Positions 25,962 through 34,402 of a DNA stretch of 42,667 bases are shown piece by piece. The first letter of the stretch is position 1. Each line of letters starts with the position of its first letter. Made by a program: the position numbers and the translations under genes. The notes under the pieces were generated by a model. That model was not told the origin of the DNA, did not search any database, and worked only from the letters and a program-made list of their open reading frames with translations. Source of the stretch: Bifidobacterium italicum (lineage in GTDB: Bacteria; Actinomycetota; Actinomycetes; Actinomycetales; Bifidobacteriaceae); contig NZ_MVOG01000023.1 in NCBI RefSeq assembly GCF_002286915.1, forward strand, positions 1 through 42,667, written 5' to 3'.

Positions 25962-26009
25962 AAAAACGATGCGGGGAACCAGCCTCCAATGGGAGGTGTT
26001 CCCCGCATC
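25962..26009 (-). terminator. Strong hairpin with T-run on the minus strand
   Basis: GATGCGGGGAAC (25968-25979) pairs perfectly with GTTCCCCGCATC (25998-26009), with a further CCTCC/GGAGG stem inside. On the minus strand it is followed by GTTTTT, so it looks like an intrinsic terminator of a leftward transcript. No gene is recognised on the minus strand upstream of it (26010-26270), which raises the possibility of an unknown RNA there. Confidence 0.65.
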
Positions 26010-26150
26010 TCGAATCCTCCGGTGTCCAAGTCCCGTTACGGCCGGTGGTGTACGGCGTGGTTGGCGTTGTAGCCGCCGGCGCAGGGCGAGCAGGATCGTG
26101 TTGCGCGTTCCATGGGCATACCAATACAAGAGGAACGAAGAAGATGGAAT

Positions 26151-26202
26151 GTGGGTGGCGCCTCAGCTCCACCCACTGGTAGGACCCGAACTTTTAGAGT
26201 CC
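26151..26202. other. Two adjacent hairpins, candidate structured RNA
   Basis: GTGGGTGG/CCACCCAC (26151-26176) and GGACCC/GAGTCC (26182-26202, one imperfect pair) lie side by side, about 140 bp from the minus-strand terminator at 25962-26009. I could not match them to a tRNA or any RNA class I know. Confidence 0.3.
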
Positions 26203-26276
26203 AATCCTTTATCCGTAAGTATGCTTGATAGGACGGACTAGTCCCCGAGTGGACTGCGCATGGCGCGACGGGGATG

Positions 26277-26487
26277 GCGATCATGCTGGCGTGGCCTTAC
26301 ATTCGCATAATCGCGAGCATCAACGTTTGCGATCATTGTGGATGAGCATTGTGTACGGGATGTTTGCTAGATCCGTTCGTCGCGATTGCGGTGGGTGCGG
26401 ATTGGGACGGAGACGTTCACTGAGAGAGCTGTTTGCGATCGTTCCGGGTGCGGATTGGGGCGGATACGTTCACTGGGGCGGTTTGGG
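26277..26487 (+). repeat. Tandem array F (four units, 52-53 bp)
   Basis: Units start at 26277, 26329, 26382 and 26435 (steps 52, 53, 53). The sequence matches arrays D and E: GCGATC, GGGTGCGGATTG, then ACGTTCACT. It is the third array of this family within 3 kb. Confidence 0.85.
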
Positions 26488-27078
26488 GGAGAGGGGAGCT
26501 GGGATGGGCAATGGGTGGCGAATTGATTGGAGAATGCGTACGTTGTCAGGAGTGGGGACGGGATGGGCCGGTGACGGTCTTATACGGGGATAACCCGCAG
26601 GCACAGGCTCCCAATGGATGATGCGGGTTGCTGCAAACGGGTCGAAACTCGCGCGGAGACGCCCCGGCGCACTCGCATCGTGGAACAGGTGGGTGAGATG
26701 GATTGTGAAAAGTGTGTGGGGAAGGCGCCGAATCGATTGTCGTAGAAGGGCTTTCGTGATTCAATTGATCGTCCACAGACAACGGCTGCTGCCGATGCCC
26801 GACTCATTCCCACGGCGAAACGCCGATGCAAACGTTTGAGGAGTGCATCTTAAGCGGTTCAGTTTTGTTGGATGTACGCATTACCTTTCAGCTTCGGGTA
26901 AAATGCAGTACATATGTGAAACGAAGGCGTTGCCACCGGTAAGAGGAGGGATGCGACTGCGAAGGATTGCAGACGGATTCACCGCAGCATCCAGCTGGTC
27001 GGCAACACCAGAAAGCACTTGGAGGAAACGTCCCGGTCCGCCTCGGATCGGGGGGAAAGAGCAAAAGGGGAAGAACCT
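26488..27078 (+). other. Non-coding leader region of the pilus locus
   Basis: No convincing gene is seen. A TAAAAT box at 26899-26904 could be a -10 element for the pilus transcript. A frame from the ATG at 26901 runs about 60 codons and stops at 27082, overlapping the adhesin ATG as ATGA. It has no recognisable domain but could be a coupled leader peptide. It contains a G6 run at 27050-27055. Confidence 0.4.
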
Positions 27079-30000
27079 ATGAGGATGAAGCACGGGAGCG
27101 GCCGCGGGCCGGCCACATCGGCCAAGCCCCGCCTGCTCGCTGCATTCACGGCGGTAGCGATGATGTTCGCCACCGCCGTTCCCGCGTTGATGCCGAAGGC
27201 GGCGAATGCCGATGACGGATTGGCCAATGGTAGCATCTGCGTGCCTGAGGACAAGCCTCTCGGTGACGACACCAGCAATGCCGAACAGGACAATGGCATC
27301 GCCACATGGGTTGGCAAGGATATGTATATCGGTTACCCCTCAGCCGGTGTGAAGGCGAATTACGGGAACGGCGGCAACACCCCGGGGCAGTCCTATGCCG
27401 TGGAAGCCGAAGGTGCCACGCTGGTCGGTGGTCGCTTGGCCATCCACAGTGTCAAGAACTCTTGGGGCGCAAACTATGGTCCCAACGGCGTAAACTACAG
27501 TGGCCGCGGTTTCCGCTTCGGCATTGTCGGCTTCGGTGGTCAGTTCCGTCCCACCGAGGGTGACGCACTGGTGATTGCCGGCAGCAACTCTCAGATGAGC
27601 GGCATGAAGGACGCGCGAAATATCGACACCAACGCTCTCGGTTGGAATGACAACCAGAACATTCCTGGTCGCGGCCGTGGATGGTTGGGGTCCAACAGCG
27701 CCAGCGAGCCTAACTACACTGCGAAGATCGCCGGTGGAGCAAGCGAAGCGATGGGTCTGCACGGTCTTACGCCCGGTACCAATTATCCTGGTCCGGATTG
27801 GAGCTGGACGTCCGTGTACAACAACAATGTTGAAAGCAATGTTCAGTGGGGCCAAACAAATCCTCTGAAGAGCGTTAACATTAGTGGCGAGACGAAAGAC
27901 CGTAGTGGTTTCGGCACAACGATTGCCACGCAGTCGGATCAGTTGGCTGGCTTGCCTGAGACCGGCACATATACCACTACAACCAGCAGCCAGAGCAATT
28001 ACAAGCGCACCAAGTACAATTCGGGTGGGGTATCCATCTACGATAGCAATCGGGATATTAAAACACGAACCATCATCGAGGCCACCTTCAATGTGGATGA
28101 ACGAGTCATCAAGTTCACAGGCGACGGTACGAGCAAGCTGCAGGTGTTCAACCTTCCCGCTACAGAACTGCGCAACAATGGCAAGGGCGGTGTGTCTTTC
28201 GCATTCGAAAAGATTCCCACCGGCGCATCCATCGTCATCAACGTCACTGGCGAAGAGAACATCGAATTCAATAACGGTTGGCGGTTCTGGTGGGCTGGCG
28301 ACAAGGAAATCGGTAACAACTGGGACCAGTATGAAATCGGCAATGGCTATTCGCTGTATGATAATACGAGCGATGCCAAGCAGAAGGCGTATGTCGCCGC
28401 CATGAGCGCCATCATGTGGAACTTCAACAAGACTGCATCGTTGACCATCAAGGGTGGGCAGGCGTCGAACGCCAGCATCACGGCAAAGAAGGAATACAAG
28501 TGGCCGACTGGTACATGGTATGACGGCGCTAACGACAAGTTCCCAACAGGTAACTACAGCGGTACAGCAAGCGTATCCGACGATCCCGCGGCCGCCATGC
28601 TCGGCTCCATCATGATGCCCAACACCAATGGCGCCTTTGATGACCATGTGACCACAAACGGCCGTGTATGGGTCAATGGCAACTTCTATATGAACAACCC
28701 CACCAAGGCGTACACCTTCGGTGACAATGTTGGTGAGGGCGATTCCGCCTCCATCATTGACATGGATCAGGAACGCCACAATAAGGGATGGAACGCCACT
28801 GTCAAGACCGACTGCCCGACCATCAGCTGGGAGAAGGTGGATGGCGACGGTAACGTCATCTCCGGTCTGCCAGATGGCTCCACTTTGGCTTCCTTCCAGG
28901 TCTTCGGTTCCAAGGACGATGCGGTCAACAACCGCAACGTCTTGGTGACTGTCACCGATAATCAGCCCCTTGTGGATCAGGATCAGGCACAGGGCAAGTT
29001 CCAGATTCAGAACCTCGGGAAGAATGCGACCTATTACATCAAGGAGATCACAGCACCGACCGGATATGTGCCGAGTGCGAACATCTACCAGATTGTTACA
29101 GGCAATAGCGATTCCGAGAACTACAGCAAAATCAGCAACGTGTATACCGCTCAGGGTATTAAAATCACCAATGCAGCCGACAAGGACCTCTCCGGTACGT
29201 CCGGCATTGTGAACAAGTCGGGAGGCGCTGACGTCGAGTGGGGCAAGTATGCGGATGGTGATGCATCCTACGCTGGTCTCTCGGGCTCGGAATGGACTCT
29301 CACACGTACTGACTCCGAACCCAAGCAGGAGTGGACTATCCGTGATTACACGGCACAGGTTACCGGTGTGGAGATTTTGCATGACGGCACAGTGACGCAG
29401 TCGCTGGAGCTCACAACCGGTTCTCACGCACAACTGTCTGCCAACGTTCTGCCGGTTGGTGAAGCCATCCAGGATGTGAGATGGTCTTCCAGCAATCCTG
29501 GTTTGGTCTCGGTGAGCCCCACTGGCGAGATCGTTGTATTGCGCAACACTGCCGATAATGAAGATCCGAACGTGACTATTACTGCACAATCCGTTTCGGA
29601 TCCTACCAAGCAGGCGCAGATCACCATCGTATGTAAGCGGGTCGCCGTGCAATCTGTGACCATTCAGATGAATGGTTCGGATGTTGAACAGGTTTCCCTG
29701 CAGGAGGGGGAGACGAAGCAGCTCACTGCCAAGACCGATCCCGCCGGTGTGGGTGTGGAATGGAGTTCCAGCGACTCTAGTGTCGTTGAAGTGGATGCGA
29801 ATGGCCAGCTGACTGCAAAGAAGGCAGGTTCCGCTACCATCATGGCGAATGCGGGCGATAAGAACGATACCGTTACCGTCACGGTTAAGGCGAAGCCCGT
29901 ACGTACCTCCACGGACGTGTATGTGAAGTGGACTGATCGTAGCCAGGCCAAACTGTACTATTGGAACGACACCACGGACAACAAGCCGTTCCCCGGTACA

Positions 30001-31407
30001 GCAATGCAGAAGGTCCAGTGCGGATCCGATTCGTGGTGGAAGCTCTCCGTGCCGCTCACTGGCACCTTTGAGGTGATCGTCACCGGCAACAACAATGATG
30101 ATAAATACCCGGCTAACGGTAAACCCGGTACGACGGATATTCCAATTCCCGGCACGGCTGCCAGCTATTACATCGACGGCTGGTATGCCCCTGTGACTGA
30201 AGGAACGCCGCCTTCTGGTTGCTCTGTTCGCTCTGCGGCTCCGGCTCGTGCGCAGGCGGTCCCTTCCGTGGAACCGGTGATGGATGTTTCCAACGATGCG
30301 GCTCCGCAGGCCGAAGAAGCGACCGATCCGAGTGCTCCGCATGATGTCGATCCGCGTGTAGGCCGCTTTAAGATCGAGAACCTGCCGAACGGCACATACA
30401 CGTTGAAGGAGTTCAAGGCTCCTACCGGGTACTGGCTCAATACGACGGAGTACGGCTTCACCGTCAAGAACGGTGAGTTGACGTGGACTGCAGGCAAAGA
30501 GCCGGATGTCCATGACAATGAGCATTGGATCTCCGATAAGCCGACGCAGGTTGCTTGGGAAAAGCAGGATGACACGACCAAGGAGCTTCTTGGCGGTTCC
30601 GGATGGACCCTTGAGCAGCAGGTTCAGAATGCCGACGGCAGCACGAACTGGAAGACGCTCAATGAGGTCCTGGATTGCACGGAGTCGCCGTGCAATGCCT
30701 CGGTTACCTATAAGGATGTGAATCCTGATAAGGGTAAGTTCCTGATTAAGGAGCTGCCGGTAGGCAAGTATCGCATCACCGAAACGACGATTCCTACAGG
30801 CTATGAGTCGATGGGCGGCCCATACGAATTCGAGATCAAGGCCGATGGTAAAGATGTTGTGACGGTTACTGGAAGTCCTATTGGCAACAAGCGTCTGCTT
30901 GGTACAGTTGACTGGACCAAGGTGAGCTCTGAGGCGTTGGATACGCCTCTTGCGGGCGCCGAATGGAAGATCAAGTTCAAGGCAGAAGGAGCGACGAGCT
31001 TCAGTGAGGAATACATTGTTACGGACTGCGCAAGCGGTACTTGCGCTGTTCCGGAAAAACCCTCTCAGCCTGCATGGACCTATGATCGCGATGCCACGCC
31101 GGGTGTGTTCAAGCTCAGCGATCTCGCTTGGGGCGAATACCAGTTCACCGAATCGAAGGCGCCTGACGGGTATTATCCGTCCGACAAGACCTACACATTC
31201 ACGGTCTCCAAGGACAACCTTTCGGGCATCACGATCTCCGTTGACGGCGCTACGGCACTTGCTTCCGGCAACAAAATTCCGAACACGCCTGGCTTCGAGC
31301 TGCCGTCGACCGGTGGCGAAGGCAACACGCTGATTGTGCTGTTCGGGTTTGCGCTCACAGCGATATCGATGGTAGGCTGTGCGATAGCGATGAGGAAACG
31401 CATCTAA
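27079..31407 (+). CDS. Giant LPXTG pilus-tip adhesin with nested Ig-like and carbohydrate-binding-like domains
   Basis: A 1442-residue surface protein, the likely pilus tip. Order: signal peptide (hydrophobic core LLAAFTAVAMMFATAVPALM, cleavage near AANA); a choice-of-anchor-A-like region, about residues 120-420; a SpaA/Cna-B domain (about 580-680, ending IKEITAPTGYVPS). A second SpaA domain starts near 719 (VEWGKYADGDASYAGLSG) and resumes near 1090 (RFKIENLPNGTYTLKEFKAP). Between its halves lie two BIG2 bacterial Ig-like repeats (about 759-941) and a module like starch-binding CBM26/25 (946-1035, VYVKWTDRSQAKLYYWND). Two more SpaA domains follow (1157-1250, 1275-1372). The sorting signal is LPSTG at 1408-1412, a hydrophobic helix and RKRI. 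The ATG at 27079 has AAGGGGAAG upstream. Domain names are from motif memory. Confidence 0.88.
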   Translation: MRMKHGSGRGPATSAKPRLLAAFTAVAMMFATAVPALMPKAANADDGLANGSICVPEDKPLGDDTSNAEQDNGIATWVGKDMYIGYPSAGVKANYGNGGNTPGQSYAVEAEGATLVGGRLAIHSVKNSWGANYGPNGVNYSGRGFRFGIVGFGGQFRPTEGDALVIAGSNSQMSGMKDARNIDTNALGWNDNQNIPGRGRGWLGSNSASEPNYTAKIAGGASEAMGLHGLTPGTNYPGPDWSWTSVYNNNVESNVQWGQTNPLKSVNISGETKDRSGFGTTIATQSDQLAGLPETGTYTTTTSSQSNYKRTKYNSGGVSIYDSNRDIKTRTIIEATFNVDERVIKFTGDGTSKLQVFNLPATELRNNGKGGVSFAFEKIPTGASIVINVTGEENIEFNNGWRFWWAGDKEIGNNWDQYEIGNGYSLYDNTSDAKQKAYVAAMSAIMWNFNKTASLTIKGGQASNASITAKKEYKWPTGTWYDGANDKFPTGNYSGTASVSDDPAAAMLGSIMMPNTNGAFDDHVTTNGRVWVNGNFYMNNPTKAYTFGDNVGEGDSASIIDMDQERHNKGWNATVKTDCPTISWEKVDGDGNVISGLPDGSTLASFQVFGSKDDAVNNRNVLVTVTDNQPLVDQDQAQGKFQIQNLGKNATYYIKEITAPTGYVPSANIYQIVTGNSDSENYSKISNVYTAQGIKITNAADKDLSGTSGIVNKSGGADVEWGKYADGDASYAGLSGSEWTLTRTDSEPKQEWTIRDYTAQVTGVEILHDGTVTQSLELTTGSHAQLSANVLPVGEAIQDVRWSSSNPGLVSVSPTGEIVVLRNTADNEDPNVTITAQSVSDPTKQAQITIVCKRVAVQSVTIQMNGSDVEQVSLQEGETKQLTAKTDPAGVGVEWSSSDSSVVEVDANGQLTAKKAGSATIMANAGDKNDTVTVTVKAKPVRTSTDVYVKWTDRSQAKLYYWNDTTDNKPFPGTAMQKVQCGSDSWWKLSVPLTGTFEVIVTGNNNDDKYPANGKPGTTDIPIPGTAASYYIDGWYAPVTEGTPPSGCSVRSAAPARAQAVPSVEPVMDVSNDAAPQAEEATDPSAPHDVDPRVGRFKIENLPNGTYTLKEFKAPTGYWLNTTEYGFTVKNGELTWTAGKEPDVHDNEHWISDKPTQVAWEKQDDTTKELLGGSGWTLEQQVQNADGSTNWKTLNEVLDCTESPCNASVTYKDVNPDKGKFLIKELPVGKYRITETTIPTGYESMGGPYEFEIKADGKDVVTVTGSPIGNKRLLGTVDWTKVSSEALDTPLAGAEWKIKFKAEGATSFSEEYIVTDCASGTCAVPEKPSQPAWTYDRDATPGVFKLSDLAWGEYQFTESKAPDGYYPSDKTYTFTVSKDNLSGITISVDGATALASGNKIPNTPGFELPSTGGEGNTLIVLFGFALTAISMVGCAIAMRKRI

Positions 31408-31441
31408 ACAATCACAGTCAACGATGAACAATTAAAGATTT

Positions 31442-31476
31442 GGTGCCGTCTGCATCGGTTATCGCGAGACGGCACC
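31442..31476 (+). terminator. Hairpin between adhesin and major pilin genes
   Basis: GGTGCCGTCT pairs perfectly with AGACGGCACC around a 15-nt loop, 35 bp after the adhesin stop codon. It lacks a proper T-run (TCCCTT follows), so it may be a leaky terminator or an mRNA stabiliser setting the ratio of tip to shaft subunits. An A/T-rich stretch with TATAAA at 31544-31549 downstream could be a separate promoter for the major pilin. Confidence 0.55.
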
Positions 31477-31576
31477 TCCCTTGCTCGAATCATTCGATTC
31501 AATGCCGGGGGGAAGTAAAAAGAGTTTTATGAATCGCAAGGTTTATAAAATTTGACAATCAATCGAAGGAGATAAC

Positions 31577-33262
31577 ATGAAGAAGGTTTGGAAGGGCTTC
31601 GCCGCTGCGGTCTCCGCCGCTGCGATCGCCGCCACCGGTTTCATTGGTGCCACCTCTGCTAGTGCAGATCCGGTTGGTACCGGTAACATTACGCTGAACG
31701 GCACCGTTGCGGACGATCAGTATGAGGGCTATCGCCTGCTCAACGTCACCGGCATCAGCGGCACTTCGGTCGCTTACGAGGTCAATGACAAGTATGCGGC
31801 AGTGCTGAAGACCGCGCTTGGTCTGACCGGTGATGTTACTGATAAGCAGATTGTCGATGGCATCAAGGCTCTGAGCACTAACGACACCACGACCAACAGC
31901 GATTCCCATAATGTTCGCGCCTTCGCGGCCGAAGTCATGACTGCCATCAATGCCGTGAATAATGACGCCGATGATACGAATAACATTGGGCCGGATCTCA
32001 CGGAGACGGCCCGTGGAACCTCGCTTGCCTTCACCGATATTCCGCGTGGCTACTACCTGTTCAACCAGACGGTGAACGGTGACCCGGATGCGAACACCGA
32101 TTCCTCGTTCATTGTGGACACCGCGCTTGATACGGACACGAACATCGCCGTCAAGAACGGCACCGTGACCCTCGTCAAGAAGGTCCAGGACAATGACACC
32201 TCCAACGGCCAGACCGCCAATCAGTGGATCGATGGCGCCGACTACAACATCGGCGATGACGTCCCGTTCCAGCTGACCGGTACGCTGCCGAAGAACCTGA
32301 CGTCCTTCGACACTTTCAACTATGTGTTCCACGACTCGCTGTCGGCTGGTCTGACGCGCAATAACGACCTCAAGGTTTATGCGGTTAACGTGAATGAAAC
32401 CACGACGACTAAGCAGGATATCACCGGCTCCTTCGACGTCAAGACTACGACTGCACAGGATCTGACTTCTGATCCGAAGGTCGGCGAAACCTTCACGGTT
32501 TCCGTCAAGAACACCGGAACTGAGGCAGACCCTGTTTACAATCTGATGGCCATCACAACCGATGCTGATGGTGCTGCAGTCTCGATTACCAAGGACACGA
32601 AGATTGTTGTCGAATACACTGCGAAGCTGAACACTTCTGCCGTCATCGGCTCCACCGGCAACCCGAACACCGCCAAGCTTGAGTTCTCGAACAACAGCAA
32701 CCACGACGGCACCGGCGACACCGAGTTCACCCCGGACGACAAGGTCACCGTCTTCACCTACAAGGTCGACGTTGAGAAGACCTTCGACGTTGGCGCTCCG
32801 GCCGATAACGACCTGCCGAAGTTCACGCTGTACAAGAAGAACGCCTCCGGTACCTACGTTGAGTACACCAACGACAAGGAACCGAACGCCGAGAAGACCG
32901 TTGTCAAGGGTGCAGACGGCAAGTACACCATCGGTTGGGAAGGCATCGACGCCGGTGAATACAAGCTCGTCGAAACGCACATTCCTGCAGGCTACAACCA
33001 GGCTGCTGATGTCGTGTTTACTGTCACCGCTGACCACGACATCGACTCCGAGGATCCGAAGCTGAACAGCCTCGGTGGCGGTGATGCGTTCACCGGTACT
33101 GTGAGCACGGGTTCCGTTGCGACCACGATCGAGAACAAGTCGGGCAACGAGCTCCCGTCGACCGGTGGCATGGGTACGACGGTGCTGTACGTCGCTGGCG
33201 CTGCGATCGTCCTGATCGCCGGCATCGGCCTCGCGGTTGCGCTCCGTCGCCGTCAGGCCTGA
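31577..33262 (+). CDS. fimA: Major pilin (FimA-type, isopeptide-forming, LPXTG)
   Basis: A 561-residue pilin, the likely shaft subunit. A 30-residue signal peptide ends TSASA. An N-terminal domain contains FTDIPRGYYLFNQTV. The segment VTLVKKVQDN at about 195-205 has the lysine pattern expected of a pilin motif. A middle isopeptide-type domain contains GDDVPFQLTGTLP and YVFHDSLSAGL. A C-terminal SpaA/Cna-B domain begins VDVEKTFDVG and carries the E-box YKLVETHIPAGYN near 462. The sorting signal is LPSTG at 526-530, a hydrophobic helix and RRRQA. GAAGGAG precedes the ATG. The sortase gene follows 25 bp downstream and would polymerise this protein through the pilin lysine and LPSTG threonine. 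Confidence 0.93.
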   Translation: MKKVWKGFAAAVSAAAIAATGFIGATSASADPVGTGNITLNGTVADDQYEGYRLLNVTGISGTSVAYEVNDKYAAVLKTALGLTGDVTDKQIVDGIKALSTNDTTTNSDSHNVRAFAAEVMTAINAVNNDADDTNNIGPDLTETARGTSLAFTDIPRGYYLFNQTVNGDPDANTDSSFIVDTALDTDTNIAVKNGTVTLVKKVQDNDTSNGQTANQWIDGADYNIGDDVPFQLTGTLPKNLTSFDTFNYVFHDSLSAGLTRNNDLKVYAVNVNETTTTKQDITGSFDVKTTTAQDLTSDPKVGETFTVSVKNTGTEADPVYNLMAITTDADGAAVSITKDTKIVVEYTAKLNTSAVIGSTGNPNTAKLEFSNNSNHDGTGDTEFTPDDKVTVFTYKVDVEKTFDVGAPADNDLPKFTLYKKNASGTYVEYTNDKEPNAEKTVVKGADGKYTIGWEGIDAGEYKLVETHIPAGYNQAADVVFTVTADHDIDSEDPKLNSLGGGDAFTGTVSTGSVATTIENKSGNELPSTGGMGTTVLYVAGAAIVLIAGIGLAVALRRRQA

Positions 33263-33287
33263 GTGACACCCCACAAGGAAAGGTGAT

Positions 33288-34328
33288 ATGAGGAATCGGC
33301 ACTCGGCCAATCTGGAATCCCAGACTGACGGTAGTATCGATTCCTCATCCCTTACGCCGCCCGCCGGCTCCGCACAGGAATCGACGGGCGGCAGCCTTAT
33401 GGAGGAACAGACCATCAACGCCACAAGCAATCAACCCACAACAAAGACAAAAAAGAAGAGCAACATCGGCATCAACGTCATGATCGCGCTCTTCGCGCTC
33501 GTGCTGCTTGCCGGCATCGGGCTCCTCGTCTATCCGACCTTCGCCAACTGGTGGAACACGATGCACGCGTCGCGCGCCGTCGCCGGATACGTCGAAACCG
33601 TCAAAGACATGAGCGCGGACAAGAAGAAAGAACTCCTCGCCCAAGCCCACGCCTACAACGAACAACTCAACACGCTGCCGGACCGTTGGCACCTCACCGA
33701 CGAACAGATGGACCAGTACAACAAGACGCTCGACGTCACAGGCACCGGAATCATGGGATACATCACGATTCCGAAACTCGAAGTGCGACTGCCCATCTAC
33801 CACGGCACCGAAGACACCGTGCTGCAGATCGCCGGCGGACACCTCGCCGGATCGTCACTGCCCGTCGGCGGCAAAGACACGCACACGGCGATCTCCGGAC
33901 ACACGGGACTGCCGTCGGCGAAGCTCTTCACCGGACTCGACAGTCTCAAAGAAGGCGACACCTTCGCATTCCACGTCCTCGACGACACGTACACGTATCA
34001 GATCGACCAGATACGCACCGTATTGCCGAACGAAATGCGCGACCTCGACTTCGACCCGGATCAGGACTACGCGACCCTGATCACCTGCACCCCATACGGA
34101 GTCAACTCGCACCGACTCCTCGTACGCGGCCACCGGATCCCCACGCCGGCGAACGCGGACGAAACCCCATACGACAAGGCAGACAACCAGCGGACGCTCA
34201 TCATCGCGGGCATCGCACTCGCCATCGTGTTGTTCATCCTCTGGATCATCTGGCTCATCGTGCACCGCGGTCGCAAACGCGGACGCGACGCCGTGTCAGG
34301 CACCCCGGCCAAACATGCGGGACGCTGA
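33288..34328 (+). CDS. srtC: Class C (pilin-polymerising) sortase
   Basis: A 346-residue membrane sortase. It cleaves LPXTG-type signals and joins pilins covalently. An N-terminal helix (NVMIALFALVLLAGIGLLV, about 62-80) and a C-terminal helix (LIIAGIALAIVLFILWIIWLI) are both present, as expected for class C. The catalytic triad is visible as His205 in AISGHTGLP, Cys267 in LITCTPYG and Arg280 in HRLLVRG. The lid region reads LPDRW rather than a clear Asp-Pro-Phe/Trp lid. AGGAAAGG lies before the ATG at 33288; an internal ATG at 33399 would remove 37 polar residues. Base composition is much more GC-rich than that of the adhesin and major pilin genes. Confidence 0.94.
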   Translation: MRNRHSANLESQTDGSIDSSSLTPPAGSAQESTGGSLMEEQTINATSNQPTTKTKKKSNIGINVMIALFALVLLAGIGLLVYPTFANWWNTMHASRAVAGYVETVKDMSADKKKELLAQAHAYNEQLNTLPDRWHLTDEQMDQYNKTLDVTGTGIMGYITIPKLEVRLPIYHGTEDTVLQIAGGHLAGSSLPVGGKDTHTAISGHTGLPSAKLFTGLDSLKEGDTFAFHVLDDTYTYQIDQIRTVLPNEMRDLDFDPDQDYATLITCTPYGVNSHRLLVRGHRIPTPANADETPYDKADNQRTLIIAGIALAIVLFILWIIWLIVHRGRKRGRDAVSGTPAKHAGR

Positions 34329-34350
34329 CACGGAGCGCCGCCACAACGCT

Positions 34351-34356
34351 TATAAT
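34351..34356 (+). promoter_or_regulatory. -10-like TATAAT before the ancillary pilin gene
   Basis: A perfect TATAAT lies 47 bp upstream of the next start codon. No good -35 box is at 16-18 bp (CTGACA is about 20 bp away). It suggests the last pilin gene can be transcribed separately from the sortase gene. Confidence 0.4.
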
Positions 34357-34402
34357 GAACCAAGAGAAGAAAGAACACCTCACCAACCCAAGGGGGGACA
34401 AT

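Noticed and set aside
26151..26210. A tRNA gene on the minus strand
   Set aside because: A TTCGGGTCC-like stretch suggested a T arm, but no D arm, anticodon arm or acceptor pairing can be built.
23517..26487. CRISPR array in the 53-bp repeat regions
   Set aside because: The units have no constant repeat with unique spacers; conserved and variable bases alternate within each unit, and no cas gene is present.
26618..26839. A small Arg-rich gene upstream of the pilus
   Set aside because: Composition-driven frame with no recognisable domain or ribosome-binding site.
27340..31431. A 1363-codon open frame on the minus strand opposite the adhesin
   Set aside because: It is the antisense of a gene with signal peptide, domain and sorting-signal evidence. 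The translated minus frame shows no domain.
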